Assembly: GCA_015499985.1 (NCBI GenBank)
Contig: JAAAUF010000103.1
Span: forward strand, 1 to 64,000
Origin: Haplosporangium gracile
Lineage: Eukaryota > Mortierellomycota > Mortierellomycetes > Mortierellales > Mortierellaceae
DNA: 64,000 nucleotides
Reading direction: 5' to 3'
Shown piece after piece: positions 49,635 to 61,053 of this stretch; positions within the stretch are counted from its first letter, which is position 1; every line of letters starts with the position of its first letter. The notes beneath the pieces were generated by a model, which was not told the DNA's origin, ran no database searches, and saw only the letters and a program-made list of their open reading frames with translations. The position numbers and the translations under genes are program-made.

Positions 49635-51010
49635 CTATTGCTGTAACTGCATGCTGCTCTCCCGAAGCTGCCTCTTCTTCTTCTTGATTGCTTTGGCCAC
49701 TGTCACCCACAACGCCATCTCATATGATTGCATGTCGTACTGGACGCAAAACCGCTCCACCATATCCTTAAGGTCGTCGCGCTGCAAAAGATGCATGTCA
49801 ACAAAAATAGATGAAGAGGCATTAGGATAACAAGAACGGTACGCCCGTTCGAGTCTGTAATCTTTCTCATTATATACAATGCTCTTTTGGACCATCTACC
49901 AGCCGCACGAAAGTGCACACGTCCATAAATGTTATAAACTTACTTCAGTAACATTCAGGACTTGTCGGCCGTGATCTTTGGTCTCGATAGCCATGGCGAG
50001 CGAGTACGGTACTTTGGGCTTGATTCCTCTCTGCAAACTGGCGCTAGTACTGCTTGCGCCGTCGGTAGTCGCAGCCCTTGTCGCCTTCTGAATAAATTCC
50101 TGAATCTTGTTCGAGTCCACTTCTTGCTTGGCCATCAGAGCTTTCCACTGTTCCTGTTGGGTTGCGCGACTCTCCTCCGACCGCTGCATACTCCTGGACG
50201 CAATCTGGTTCAACCAGTCATATGGGCTGCCAAGATCGTCAAGAAATCCGCTCGGCAACGGTCCTTTGGTTGACCGTTCCTGGTTCGTAATGCTGGCTCC
50301 AAAAAGATCGAAAGCAACGTCGTTCTTAAGGGCTTTTCGGGCTGGCTTGGCATTTGCGAATATGTCAAGGACAGGCTCATCTTTGGGCTGTTCCTGTGCA
50401 GGGCTAGTGGTCGCAAGCAGGTCAACGAGAGAATTTCCCTTGGAAGATTCTTGAGCGGCGCTGTTGGTTCCGAGCAAATCGAGAGCCGACGCTCCTTTCG
50501 ACGACTCCTGGACCGGAATGTCAACTCCAAGAAGGTCCACTTCAGGCTCTACTTTGGGAGGCGGAGCCTCTGCAGAGTCGCGAGTATTGTCAACGCCCTC
50601 GCAGGTGATTGTGATCAGTGCCGAGGTATCATTCTTCTCCTGCTTGTGCTCATCCACACTATCCGGGCCTACTTTGATCGTCTCAGCCGTTGCAGCAACC
50701 TCGGTAGAATCTACAGCAGGAGATTGAGCATCCTGTGGGCCTTCCTGACGTCCGTCTGTGAAATCAAGTCCGATGAGCGACTGAACCATATTCATGCTTG
50801 CAGGACTCAGTGGCGATTCTGTTGCTACATTATCGTCCAGATCAACAAGCAATACCGATTGCGAGTCAATTGGTTTGACCGGATCTTTTTCCCTCGGATG
50901 AGAAGGGCGAGTGCCGCTGTTGCTGCTACTGCTACTGCTGCTGCTGCTGCTACTGATACTGATACTGCTGTTGCTGTAGTTGTTGTCGTTATTATTATTA
51001 CTATTACTGT

Positions 51011-51042
<32 letters not shown>

Positions 51043-52764
51043 GTGTTGGTGTTAGTGTTGTTGTTGTTGTTGGTGTTGGTGTTGGTGTTGCTGCTGTTGC
51101 TGTTACTGCTGTTGCTGTTGCTGGTTCGAGTGATGGTTGTTTGCTCGCCTGGCCTTGCGGTCCTGAAATCCGGTAGCACATCAGGCGGAAGAGCAAAAAC
51201 AGACTCCGGCTCGGAGCATGACGACGCCCGAGAGGCTGGCCGCTCCCATGAAGCCTTCTCCGGTACCCAGGATCCAGCTTGATCGTCCCTCGCCTGGCCG
51301 GACTTGCTTGCTTCGTGCTTCTTCAGTCTCTCAGACAGAGGCTTCTTCCATTCGTCTTCCGGGATAAACCCTGCATCAAGATCGAACTGCTCCCGTGAAC
51401 TCTCTCGGTGCACCTCAGATAAGAACTCTTGGGAGCCAAAATTTGGCCGGGCGGGACCTGGGTATACTCCGCTGTATCTCTTGCGTTCGGGTTCATGGTC
51501 CACAGAGTGCGTCGGCGAGCTGTCCTCAGGATGGTAGTCGCTCCATCCCTGACTATAGTTGTCACTCTCATCCTCACTTGACTGGCCATTGTCATTATCG
51601 CCCTCTGATGCTGCCGAGTTGTTCTCTTTCTGTTGGGGGGTTACCATCATTCCCGAAGATGTATTCAAGAGTATCCACTCTCCGTCTCGCATTGCCCAGT
51701 ACTCCTTGTTCCTCTGTTCAACCAAGACTGTGTTGGTATATTCACCGTTGTAGGTCATAGTGGGCTCTGGTGCATCTCCCCAGTTGTCGCCGTCGTACGG
51801 TTGTCCGCCATGTCTGCTGTGCTTGTCAGAAAATGCCTGTGTAGATCGATTGGGTCGGATTAGGTCGAGGATGTTCGAAGGAGCCCAGTACTTTGTCAAC
51901 TCGTCTAGAACTACCTCCTTTTCATCGGCAACTTCATCTTCCTCGAGCGCACTCCACCGTTCTGTCCGCTTCAACCCCCAGACATCGTCCTCGGCATCGT
52001 CCGTCTTACGGTCTCCTCGATTTTCAACATGTCGGTGACTGAATTCTTGGTTCCCTGGATCCCTCGAGTACCATTGATGATGGTTGCTCCAACTAGGGGC
52101 GTTGTTTGCTCCTTGTCTCTGACGGGCTACGTGACGACTCGAGTGATCCTGACGTTCCTGGTAGAATTGACGTTCGTGGTGTTGCAGGCGCTGGGGATGC
52201 TCCTGACGCTGACGATTCTCCTGGCGCTGGTGATGCTGGTTGTTCGAGCTAGAGTGATCATCCTCCCATGCAACCTCAGGAAGAGACTTGAATTCAGCGT
52301 TGGAATCAGTTCCACTACGCTCTCCCTCCGTGCGCCAGTTGTCGTCGTCAGTTCCTTGGCCGTCGATGCTCTGTTGATCTCCGCTATAATGGTCTCCGTT
52401 GCGGTGCTGTTGTTTCTTTCTTGTTCCAGTCGACTGCTTCATCGCCTCGATATCAAATTCGAACCCCCATCCAGCACCACCTCCGCCACTTCCTCGTCCG
52501 TTCCGATCGTCCAGGGCGGAAGATGAGTTCATCGTTGCAAAGTCCTGCTGAGGCGAGTCTGTTTCATGGTCACTCCACGAAGCTTCATGTGTTCCTGAGC
52601 CACGGGCAGTTGCTAGATGAAATCAGAACAATAGAAATTACATTATGGTCAAACGAGGCTGTAATGAAATCGCTTTGATTCCATCGCATTTGTCTTCTGT
52701 TGTTCTGTTCACCACGAAAAAGTGTACCTTTCGTGGGCGTTATGATATCGGATCTGTGTGACAT
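49635..52764 (-). CDS. Unknown protein with five 19-residue DLL/DLF repeats and a clathrin-box-like motif
   Basis: Three exons in transcription order: 52764-52728, 52612-49944, 49781-49635; 950 residues with consistent phases. The tiny first exon encodes MSHRSDIITPTK. I do not recognise a named family. The N-terminal half is Gln/His/Asp-rich with folded-looking parts (VVLDELTKYWAPSNILDLI; NKEYWAMRDGEWILLNTS). A Ser/Asn/Thr homopolymeric tract lies near 510-575. Around residue 597 is LLVDLDD, which fits the clathrin-box consensus. Residues 705-799 hold five tandem 19-residue repeats each starting D-[LI]-[LF]-[GA]. The C-terminus (about 876-940) looks like a small domain: VPYSLAMAIETKD, then DDLKDMVERFCVQYDM and ALWVTVAKAIKKKK. 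Clathrin or adaptor binding is an inference from short motifs only. Confidence 0.75.
50925..51125. repeat. Coding trinucleotide repeats for Ser/Asn/Thr
   Basis: GTT/GCT/GTA-type triplets on the plus strand encode long Ser, Asn and Thr runs within the leftward gene. The opposite strand reads as artefactual Leu/Val runs. Confidence 0.85.
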
Positions 52765-54604
52765 GGTTTGTGGTGGGTGGTGAAAGCTGGTCTGGTGGTC
52801 GATGTGGATATGGTTGTAGTTGTAGTTGTTGAGGCTGTTGTGGTAATTTTGGTAGGTTGAGCAAAAGTCGTTCCTGGAGAGTGTTTTGTCGAGACGAGAT
52901 CCTCAGCGACCGGCAAGGTCATGGTTTTCCTTGAGCAGGGACAACTTTTAATGGGGTGGATAAGAACGAAAGAAAAAGAGCAAAGCCTTTTCGTATGGGA
53001 GAGACAAAAAAAATGAAGGTCGCAGTGTGCCACCAAAACATCGTCATAAAATAGCCTCTTTTTTTTTTTATTGATTGTATTGTTTGACACCACATCAACG
53101 CAATATTGGAGCAAAAGTAGTGAGGCAAAATGACGATGGGAGGAAAAGGTGGTCATGCTGCCTCCAGTACGACAGTTGCGCCCCCAAGCACACTGTTCAC
53201 GTCCTGTTTCCTTTCTCCTTTTGTCGAGCAAAAACTGTGCTGGTCCAACGGAACAATAGTCCTGAAACACCTCAAGTGCACCTGAGAAAGCATACAAAAA
53301 CAAAAAGGGAGGCAAGTTGGTCCATGACACCACCGCCGGGTCACGGCGAGCTTGAATAAAAAATCGGTGGCGTGCGCAAGGATTTTTTTTGTCTTGGCTA
53401 TGTCGGCTTACGATATGCGCTAGTGTATGATGATAATGGTGGTGGCGGTCGTGGTGGTATTGTGTTGTCCTTTCTGAGTACGTTGGGTGAGCGTGCGTGC
53501 GTATGTGAGTAAAATGGTCGAGTGGTAGAGTGTCCGTGTGTCTGTGTGTGCGTGTGTTTTTTTCAGTGGTCCTGTGATGAAAAAAATAAAACAAAAAACG
53601 CGGTCGGTCTGGTCCCAGGCTCATGGCTCCCTCTCTTTCTTATTTAGCTGCTCCTCCCCTGTCTCTTCTACTGCTGCTGCTGCTGCTGGGCCCTCGAGGC
53701 AGGAAGACAAGAACGAGACGAGACACGACAGAATTGCAGGGAAAACAGTGTAGAGAACAGAGAACTGCGAGCAGGACACGAAAAGAGAAAGCGAATGTGC
53801 ACACTACCACCAGACTGAATTTTATATTTTCCCCCTTTCTTTGTCTTTTTTTTTCCTTTTTTTGCTTTCTTTATTTTCTTTAACCCCCTTTGCCACTCTT
53901 CGATCGACATCGACATCAGCAAAAAAAACGACATCGACACTCTCTCAGTCACTAACACACGCATACGCACACACGCCGAGAACAACAATAACCAAGCAAC
54001 TCAGTCCAACGTAAGATCACACGCCCCTTCCCTCCATCCTCTCACGCGCAGCTCGCACTCTAGAAAAAAACCACGTCAGTCGTCTGCAGTGCTTTGCTCT
54101 GGCCCTGGCTCTTGGCTGGAAACCCGACAGGAAATATACCTCCACGTCGAGTTATAGAGGCAGTATACACGCAGGAGGGCAGATGCTCCTAGATGACAGA
54201 TGACCACAAACAGCAAAACAGCAAATAAGACGGATGGACTTGCACCAGCGTCAAACCAGGGGCTCGACAGGAAGGCTGCTCAACTCTCCAGCACCATCAA
54301 CATAAACAACAAAAAAAACAAGAGTGGGCTGGGCGGATGATGACATCCAACCTCCTGGCCTTTTTTACGACCCTACCTTTGACGTCGACAAACAGGAGGC
54401 AAGGACGCGGCTGGCTCAGCAGAGCAAACGAGATCTTTTTTTTTTTCTTTTTACTTTTATTACTCAATCGACTGGCTTTCCTGCCGTCCTTTTACCCTTT
54501 CGTCCTCCTGACCTTTTTTTTCTCCTTTTCATCACCAGCAACACCTCAATTCAACACTCAACAAAAGACTACCAACCCAGTACCAACTAACAAGGAATTC
54601 GATC
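52765..54604. promoter_or_regulatory. Divergent intergenic region between the DLL-repeat gene and PP2C gene
   Basis: About 1.84 kb between divergent start codons. A long minus-strand open frame continues upstream of the DLL-repeat gene, but it is Thr/His/Phe low-complexity and probably leader. The PP2C side (about 54430-54600) is CT-rich on the plus strand, like other leaders. No separate gene is supportable. Confidence 0.5.
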
Positions 54605-57107
54605 ATGGGTCAAACGCTTTCTGCACCAATCACCGACAAGCACTCGTCTGCGGGTCACGACAAGCGGTTCGCATACGGAGCCTCTGCTATGCAAGGATGG
54701 CGAATCAGTATCACCAATCGTGTCAAACCCATTCTTCTCTCCTTTCCCCGAATCTCGCTTTTTGTTCATGTCATTGTTGTCGCTGATTTACTGTACATAG
54801 GCCATGTTCTTGCTTTTCCTTTATGAACCTGTTCCTGGAGATCGAGCTTGTTTTTGCTTGTTATTTTCTGCTTGTTCTCTTCATGTTTTTCCAATCATAC
54901 AAACCTATCATCTATGTCGGCCATTGAGCTGTATTATCCTTGACTCTTCGCCTTGCATGTTCTTTGCCTTCTTCTTTCCTTCCTGTCACTACCTGCTTTT
55001 ATTCGAATAGCCATGGAAGGTATGTTGACATATGTCACGGATATGTCACGATACCTTTATTTTCCAAAACAACGACATTTTTTTGTTGTCTAATGTTGGC
55101 TAATCACACTCATCTTACTCCAAAACAATCGTAGATGCCCATACCACGCTGTTGAACGTCGAGGACGCAGAGGGAACAGCTTTCTTCGCGGTTTATGACG
55201 GACACGGAGGTAGGTCGCTCTGGCCGCACCTACGCATGCCTATGACGAACGTTCACAATTTTGTGATGACCAGGAAAAAACAGGACTGATAGGCCTTTTA
55301 TCTCATCATCGTGTCATTCGTCTAGGCTCCAATGTCGCCAAGTACAGCGGAGAAGGTCTGCACAAGAGAATTGTTGCTGACAAAGCGTTTGCTAAGGGCG
55401 ACTTCTTGGCTGCCATCAAAAACGGATTCTTGGAAATGGACAGGGCTCTTCGCTATGGTATGTTGTTAATTTCTGCCAGACATGGATCATCGAGACCTGG
55501 TGTTGCGCAAAGCTAGTGCAGCAAAAGACATTCATTCTAAGCTAATCAACCATTTTACGCATCTCAAAAATAATACTAGATCCCGAATACGGCGGAGATT
55601 CTTCAGGATGCACAGCCATCACTGCAACCATTACCGATAAGAACGTCCTCTACGTGGTATGTAGCCGTTTTGCATGGACACTTTTCTTCTTGCTAGGGAT
55701 AACCTCATAACAACTTGGTTCTAGGATTCTTGATGCGACGTATGCAATACTGGACCCATCACTCTCGGCTATATATTTATACTCATAAGATGCCTTGCCT
55801 TTGTGCCCGCTCGACTCCTGGAATTTTCAGGAATTCGCTATGACAGTGGCGTCACTTGGGCTGGCGCAGTGGATTAATCTATAGAGGGGGCGTGATGTTG
55901 TTCAAGGCAGGATGCATTGAATACGTCAATAGTATATTGACAGGCACACGGTCGGTTTTGGACTATTTTATATAGGGTAACGCTGGAGACTCTCGCGCAG
56001 TCCTTGGAAGCGATGGAACCGCCATTGCTCTTTCGAACGACCACAAGCCTGTCAACAAAGGTATGGAAAACGGTCGCACGATCTGAATTGCGCACCCATA
56101 GCCTAGTGCAGGGGCATCAGGCCTGTTATTTAGTGTGATGTGTTTCAGAACTCAAAATTAGCGTAGATGCATGACACCACTTTGGGATCCAGCTTGAATG
56201 GCCACTAACGAACAACTCTTCTCTTTCTTCATTTTACCTGCGCCCATTTGTATGGTTCCTCTTTATCTTTTGCTGAATCTGCCGTGCAAACAGAGGAGTC
56301 AAGAAGAATTGTCGCCGCAGGAGGATTTGTCGAGTACGGACGTGTCAACGGAAGCCTTGCTTTGTCGCGCGCCTTGGGCGACTTTGAGTTCAAGATGAAT
56401 GCCACCCTGGGCCCCGATGATCAGATCGTCACCGGTATGTTTGTGGAGCTAAAGCTTATTGTTGGGATGGATGTATATCCTTCATATACGAAGAGAAGAC
56501 ATCCCTAACTTTGATACTTGCTTTATACCCATAGCCAACCCTGTCATTGCCGAGCACAAGTTGACTGAGGAAGACGAATTCCTTGTTCTTGCCTGTGATG
56601 GTATGTGTTAGCTTGCTGCTGCTGTTTTATGTAGAGATGCAGTACTTCTTCCATAACATGAACGACTCATACTCAGTGTTATGTTGTATGAAATCAGGTA
56701 TTTGGGATTGCATGACCTCCCAGGAGGTGATTACCTATGTCCGCAAGGGAATTTCCGAGAAGGTGCCTTTGGATCAGTTGTGCGAGATGACAATGGACCA
56801 CTGCTTGGCTTCGGACAGCGGCATGACAGGAGTCGGATGTGACAACATGACGATGGTGATTGTTGCTATCTTGAACGGAAAGACCCTGGAGGAATGGTAC
56901 GAGCACGTTGCTCAGCGTGTTGCCGTTCGTCTTGGACCAGCCGATTCGAAGGTCCGCCCCAACGGCGATGAGGACCCTGAGACGTTCAACGAGGCGACCG
57001 CTGAGAAGGCTGAGGCGACAGCACCATCAACAGAGATCGAGGGACCCAAGGCTGTGGAGACGGCAGATGCTGACAAAAAGGAGGAACAATCAGAGAGCAG
57101 CGTTTAA
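54605..57107 (+). CDS. PTC2: PP2C (PPM) family Ser/Thr protein phosphatase, Ptc2/Ptc3-like
   Basis: Nine exons: 54605-54707, 55011-55019, 55135-55209, 55326-55457, 55580-55656, 55976-56060, 56294-56434, 56535-56600, 56698-57107; 365 residues. The start [13 protein letters not shown] and [11 protein letters not shown] are typical of fungal Ptc2/3. Mg/Mn-binding and catalytic motifs are all present: MEDAH (Glu37, Asp38), DGHGG (Asp59), GNAGDSRA (Asp137), CDGIWD (Asp229) and GCDNMT (Asp278-Asn279). Exon 2 is only nine bases and supplies the Met-Glu of MEDAH. The final 70 residues are acidic and Ala/Glu-rich. Known homologues are cytosolic/nuclear phosphatases that counteract stress MAP-kinase and checkpoint signalling. 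Six of the eight introns are phase 1 beyond the microexon pattern, and all junctions keep frame. Confidence 0.95.
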
Positions 57108-57635
57108 GTGTGCAGAGGATGGGGAGGAGGAAGGGAGGCCTTACACAATGTCATCGTACCTCTTTTCTCGCCTTTTTTCCGCGTTCTAGTTAGTTGCTAT
57201 CTTCTTTACTTTTTTTCTCTCCAGCTACCAACTTTTTATTATCTTTTGTGCAAAAAAACAAGAGAAATCGACGATTCAAACACAAGCAAAAATAGCATGC
57301 ATGCAGCAGCCCCGCCGATGAAGTGACCGAGGCTCTCTAAGGACAGACGAGGCTGCTGTTCCTACAGCGTTGCGCAGTGACATGTTGCCAAGATTTTTTC
57401 CGTTTCCTTGATCTGTGTCACAATCAACCCCCATAAAAGGTCCCAACGTCCTCTCCTTTTCACCGTCTTCGACTCCTCCAAACCGTTTCATCGCTTTTCC
57501 ATCAACCACTCTCACTCCTCACTCTCTTGCGGTTGCATATATACTCATCACTCCTCTTCTCATTCTCACCACCCCCAGCGCACACTCCAAGACTCACCCT
57601 CCATCCATACTCACTTACTCACTTACGCACACAGC
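57108..57635. promoter_or_regulatory. PP2C 3' region and promoter of the acyltransferase gene
   Basis: A 528-bp tandem intergenic region. The right part is CT/CA-rich on the plus strand and contains a TATA-like catatatac at 57537-57545, about 95 bp upstream of the acyltransferase ATG. This is the best-placed TATA candidate in the window, but it is not proven. Confidence 0.45.
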
Positions 57636-59165
57636 ATGAGTCTCCCTTTGGTTCGCAAGGTCGGCAACGTCGAACGCTATTCGCTAGCTCGAGCAAACGC
57701 CCAGATTTACATGAACGTTGTCGTCGGCGCCCGTCTTCATGAGCAACCAAAGTCGGGATCAACACCTCCGCCCCGCGACCATGCCCAATGGGTCCAACTC
57801 CTGACAGGTCCTCTGACTTGGCTCATTCAGGAACATTCCAACCTGTCCGTCATCATTGGTGACCATCTCTCTAGCACTCCCGTCTTTTTGCAGATGCCCT
57901 CGGTCGACCTGTCGCGCATCATTAGGGTCACCTCCATCAACCATCCGATCAACATCAACACGGTCCTCGAGGAGGAGCATCAAGCACACTTTGATAACGC
58001 AAGTACCGAGATCCCTCTCTGGCGGATTGTGGTTGTTGAGGTCAAGGAGGATGGATCCTTCTTTTTGTTCTACAGCTACCAGCACACAATTGGCGATGGA
58101 CGTGCTGGTCTGGGACTGGTGGAGCAACTGATTGAGCGGCTCAACATTCAAGCGGCGACCGACGAGCCTCAAACTTTGCCCAGTGTCGTGGTGATCCCTT
58201 CCGCTGTCAGACCTATGCCAGACAACTTGGAGGTCATCGTCGATTGCTCGCCAAGCGTAGGCCTTTTGGTCAAGGAGGCTATGATGTCGCTCGTTTTGCC
58301 AGCGTTCGTCAAGAGGGCGCTGGAGAAGAAGTACTGGTCCGGAGAGTTTGATGCCACGCTGAAAATGCCCAATGAGACGCAGGTAGTCGCCATGTACCTG
58401 ACCAAAGAAGAAACCGCCCAGGTGATCCAAGCGGCCAAGGCCCGCAAGACAACCGTTCATGTGATTCTCCTGGCCGCTTCGGCTTTTGCCACCAAGCTCG
58501 TCTTCCTGTCCAACCCCACCGGAGACAACCAACAGGGACCTACCACCACCAAGGACGCCATGAAGTTTACATCACCTTGTACCCTTCGCCCCATCATTGG
58601 TGCCCCGCTCACACCCTATGTTCAAGGCAACTACACGTCCGAAATTGCCTCCAAGGATGTCAAGATCAAGCTCGAGACAGGATTCTGGGATGTGGCACAA
58701 CGATTCCGCAAGCAGTTGGTCGCCGAGACCTCCAAGCCCAAAGGCCTTTATGGTCACGTCGGCCTCCTTGAGTATCTCCCGAAGGAGCAGGGCGGATGGG
58801 AGAAGTTCCTCTGCGAACAGGTCGAGAAGGAGCAGCATGGACGCGAGGCAACCCTCCAAATCTCGAACCTTGGCGTGGGATTGAAACAGCCTGTAGATTC
58901 TCCTTTGAGCTTCAAGGTTTTGAATGCCATGTTCTCGCAAGCTTGCAGTATTACTGCCGCGGCCCTTACCTTCAACGCTGCGACGGCCAACGGTGTTCTC
59001 CTGGTCACCTCCACCTGGCAAAAGTCTGCCTTTACCGGACGTGATCGCGGTGAGCTGCACATGAACGAGTTCAAGAGGATCCTTTTGGAGGCTACCCAAT
59101 CCGGGAGGACCGACTATCGATTCCGCGAAGTCTTTTCCTCTCCTACTACCTCCAAGTCTCAGTAG
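57636..59165 (+). CDS. Alcohol O-acetyltransferase-like acyltransferase (condensation-fold, AATase family)
   Basis: A single exon of 509 residues, the only intronless complete gene in the window. The start MSLPLVRKVGNVERYSLAR resembles fungal alcohol acetyltransferases and related CoA-dependent acyltransferases. The active-site motif HxxxDG is present as HTIGDG with His150 and Asp154, within FYSYQHTIGDGRAGLGLV. A second recognisable region is CTLRPIIGAPLTPYVQGNY, as in AATase proteins, where the chain crosses between the two chloramphenicol-acetyltransferase-like lobes. Known relatives (Atf1/Atf2) esterify alcohols or sterols with acetyl-CoA; the substrate here cannot be told. The frame is open upstream to 57408, but that part is leader-like. 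AATAAA at 59253-59258 may be its polyadenylation signal. Confidence 0.85.
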   Translation: MSLPLVRKVGNVERYSLARANAQIYMNVVVGARLHEQPKSGSTPPPRDHAQWVQLLTGPLTWLIQEHSNLSVIIGDHLSSTPVFLQMPSVDLSRIIRVTSINHPININTVLEEEHQAHFDNASTEIPLWRIVVVEVKEDGSFFLFYSYQHTIGDGRAGLGLVEQLIERLNIQAATDEPQTLPSVVVIPSAVRPMPDNLEVIVDCSPSVGLLVKEAMMSLVLPAFVKRALEKKYWSGEFDATLKMPNETQVVAMYLTKEETAQVIQAAKARKTTVHVILLAASAFATKLVFLSNPTGDNQQGPTTTKDAMKFTSPCTLRPIIGAPLTPYVQGNYTSEIASKDVKIKLETGFWDVAQRFRKQLVAETSKPKGLYGHVGLLEYLPKEQGGWEKFLCEQVEKEQHGREATLQISNLGVGLKQPVDSPLSFKVLNAMFSQACSITAAALTFNAATANGVLLVTSTWQKSAFTGRDRGELHMNEFKRILLEATQSGRTDYRFREVFSSPTTSKSQ

Positions 59166-59700
59166 AGACGTTTTTTCTCCTTTTCTGTCTCATTTTATTT
59201 TATCTCACCTTAATAGAAAACATTCCCTAATAACGATAACATGTCCACGCATAATAAAGTACTAGAATAAGCACCCAAGTGTACATTCCGTCCGCAATAG
59301 AATAACACATGAATGAGCGGAATGCCACTCTCATAAAGGACGCGTTCGCCATTCACCTAAGGAAAATACTATTTGTTGCCCACCCTTTTTTGGCTCTCTA
59401 AATGCTCCATAGTAAAGCCATTCGTTACCCACTGTTGCCATCGGAGATTGAATATTGTTAAACGTTGCCTATCTGTTGCCTACCCCGCAAAATATTTGCT
59501 GCCATCGACATAGTTGCCTCATGTATTGAGCCGTGTTCTTATGAGCTGCACGTAGTCTTCTCGTTCTCCTTCTCACTCGTACCATCGCTAATATGGTTGC
59601 CCCATGTATCGAGCCCTGTATCTATGAACTCCGCGTGTTCTTTGTTCCCTTTCTCTTTCTCTTTCTCTTTCTCTCTTTCTCCCGCTCATACATCGTCCGC
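59166..59700. other. 3' region of acyltransferase and left flank of the mobile-element region
   Basis: After the acyltransferase polyadenylation signal the sequence changes character. It holds six copies of GTTGCC between 59375 and 59601, an imperfect direct repeat with 83-bp spacing (59513-59553 and 59596-59636), and a CTTT-rich run near 59650-59690. No terminal inverted repeat could be recognised. This may be the subterminal region of the element that carries the downstream protease and recombinase. Confidence 0.4.
59513..59636. repeat. Imperfect direct repeat, 83-bp period
   Basis: Copy A at 59513-59553 and copy B at 59596-59636 both begin GTTGCC and continue CATGTAT; I count nine differences in 41 positions. 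Confidence 0.7.
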
Positions 59701-59709
59701 GGCAACAGC

Positions 59710-60902
59710 ATGTCCGCCATTAACCTCATCAGCGGCAATTATTATGCCCAAGCTTATGCTCGTGAGTGGTTGCAAAGGCTGACCAGAAGCAAGTCACTCG
59801 TAGAACTTGGCCCGCGCGCAAGCCCTTCTCCGTTATCCGTGTTGTTAATAATACTGAGTTTCCGATCATGACATAAGGCGAGATCGAGTCTGCTCACATC
59901 ATCCCTGATACTGTAAGCGTCATGAGCGCCTCGGACACGCTGGATAAGCTGCTTATGGCCGAGAGAGACGGAAAGCTCTGCCAGTTTCCTTACTTTGGTA
60001 CCGTGGACCGTGATGGGTTCCGAGCGTTGTCTCGTATCAACAAGTTCTTGAAAACCAAAAGCGACATGGAGGGTACGATCCCCTAGCTTGAAGACGCCGG
60101 TCTTCATAGCCAGCATGCGAAGTTGACGAGTATGTTCCGCGAAGGGATGGCCAAGTTCCTCTCGCGTCAAAATCCCTTTTTCCTTTACACCTTTATATCA
60201 TTCTACAAGCATGACAAAACCCCTTCCTCAAAAGACTTGTTCCGTCGAGACGTGTGGCTTGCAGACGCTCACACTGATGCTCTCCTCCACTCTATGGAGG
60301 AAATGCATCGTACTGGCAGCAAGACCCACTGCTTTGTCTTCAACCAGCAGCATGTGCAAAGGTTCGTCGATGTCGCCCGATACGGCTATCTTCCCCTGGC
60401 CAACTGGAATACCAATCGTCTCGAGCAAGCCCTTGATTTACAAAACTATGTGGTAGTCAACCTCGACTTTGATACCAAGGCATTTGCAGTTGTGGACAGA
60501 GGTGGCCACTGGGCCATGCCGGTGTTTGATTTTCGCCGTAAGCAGCTTCTCTTCGGCGACTCCATGGACAAAGACAAGCTTGATTTGAATGGACGCCAGT
60601 ACATTATCGATGGCGCGCTTTTCCTCTTGCAGTCGTGTCGCTCTCTCGCGGGAGAGGAAGACTCTGCTGCTGCTGCTACCATGGGTGATAAAGCTCAGCG
60701 CTTCATTCGGGTGGATGAGTGGGTCAAGGACCTCGCGCGGTTTCCGGTCCCGCAGCAGGACAATTCGGTCTCCTGTATGCTTGCTGCACTCAGTGTAACT
60801 GAGCACAAAGTCAGCCCATCGTGTGAGCTCTGGTCCCAAAGGCGTGCAACGTTTTTTAGGGTGAAGTATCTTATGTATTCAACCGGTCCATTGCCATTTT
60901 GA
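59710..60902 (+). pseudogene. Ulp1/SENP-like C48 cysteine protease of a mobile element, catalytic part intact, 5' part broken
   Basis: The open part runs from ATG 60132 to 60902 (256 residues). It carries the adenain-fold protease signature: His126 in GGHWAMPVFDF, Asp143 in LLFGDSM, Gln208/209 in FPVPQQDNS and Cys215 in SVSCMLAAL. Ulp1-type proteases remove SUMO or related modifiers, and transposon-borne versions are known from several eukaryotic elements. Upstream sequence is coding-like in the same frame (IPDTVSVMSASDTLDKLLM; FRALSRINKFLKTKSDMEG) but contains TAA at 59874-59876 and TAG at 60084-60086. A further piece from ATG 59710 (MSAINLISGNYY) is in another frame. Either the gene is decaying, or introns remove these stops, or only the short form is made. 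It is followed after 151 bp by the recombinase on the same strand. Confidence 0.72.
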
Positions 60903-61053
60903 CCATTTGGCTCTTTTAGTCTTTTTTATTGTCCTTTTTTCTCACACACCGCGTCTCACATATAACAAACAACAACAATAACTTACACAACTTGGACCTC
61001 CATCACTGCTTCATACAACTCACTATACTTGTTATTTGCACGCGAGTCTGGCC
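60903..61053. promoter_or_regulatory. Short gap between protease and recombinase ORFs
   Basis: A 151-bp spacer rich in T, then CA/AAC, with no coding sequence. It could hold the protease 3' end and the recombinase start region. Confidence 0.4.

Noticed and set aside
50451..51176. 241-codon plus-strand ORF with Ala/Val/Thr runs
   Set aside because: It is the shadow of the Ser/Asn repeats of the minus-strand gene.
52740..53624. 294-codon minus-strand ORF upstream of the DLL-repeat gene
   Set aside because: His/Thr/Phe-rich leader-like sequence; the real first exon (52764-52728) lies in a different frame and splices in phase.
59754..60170. 138-codon minus-strand ORF opposite the protease 5' region
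   Set aside because: The plus strand shows frames continuous with the intact protease domain, so this is a shadow despite being open.
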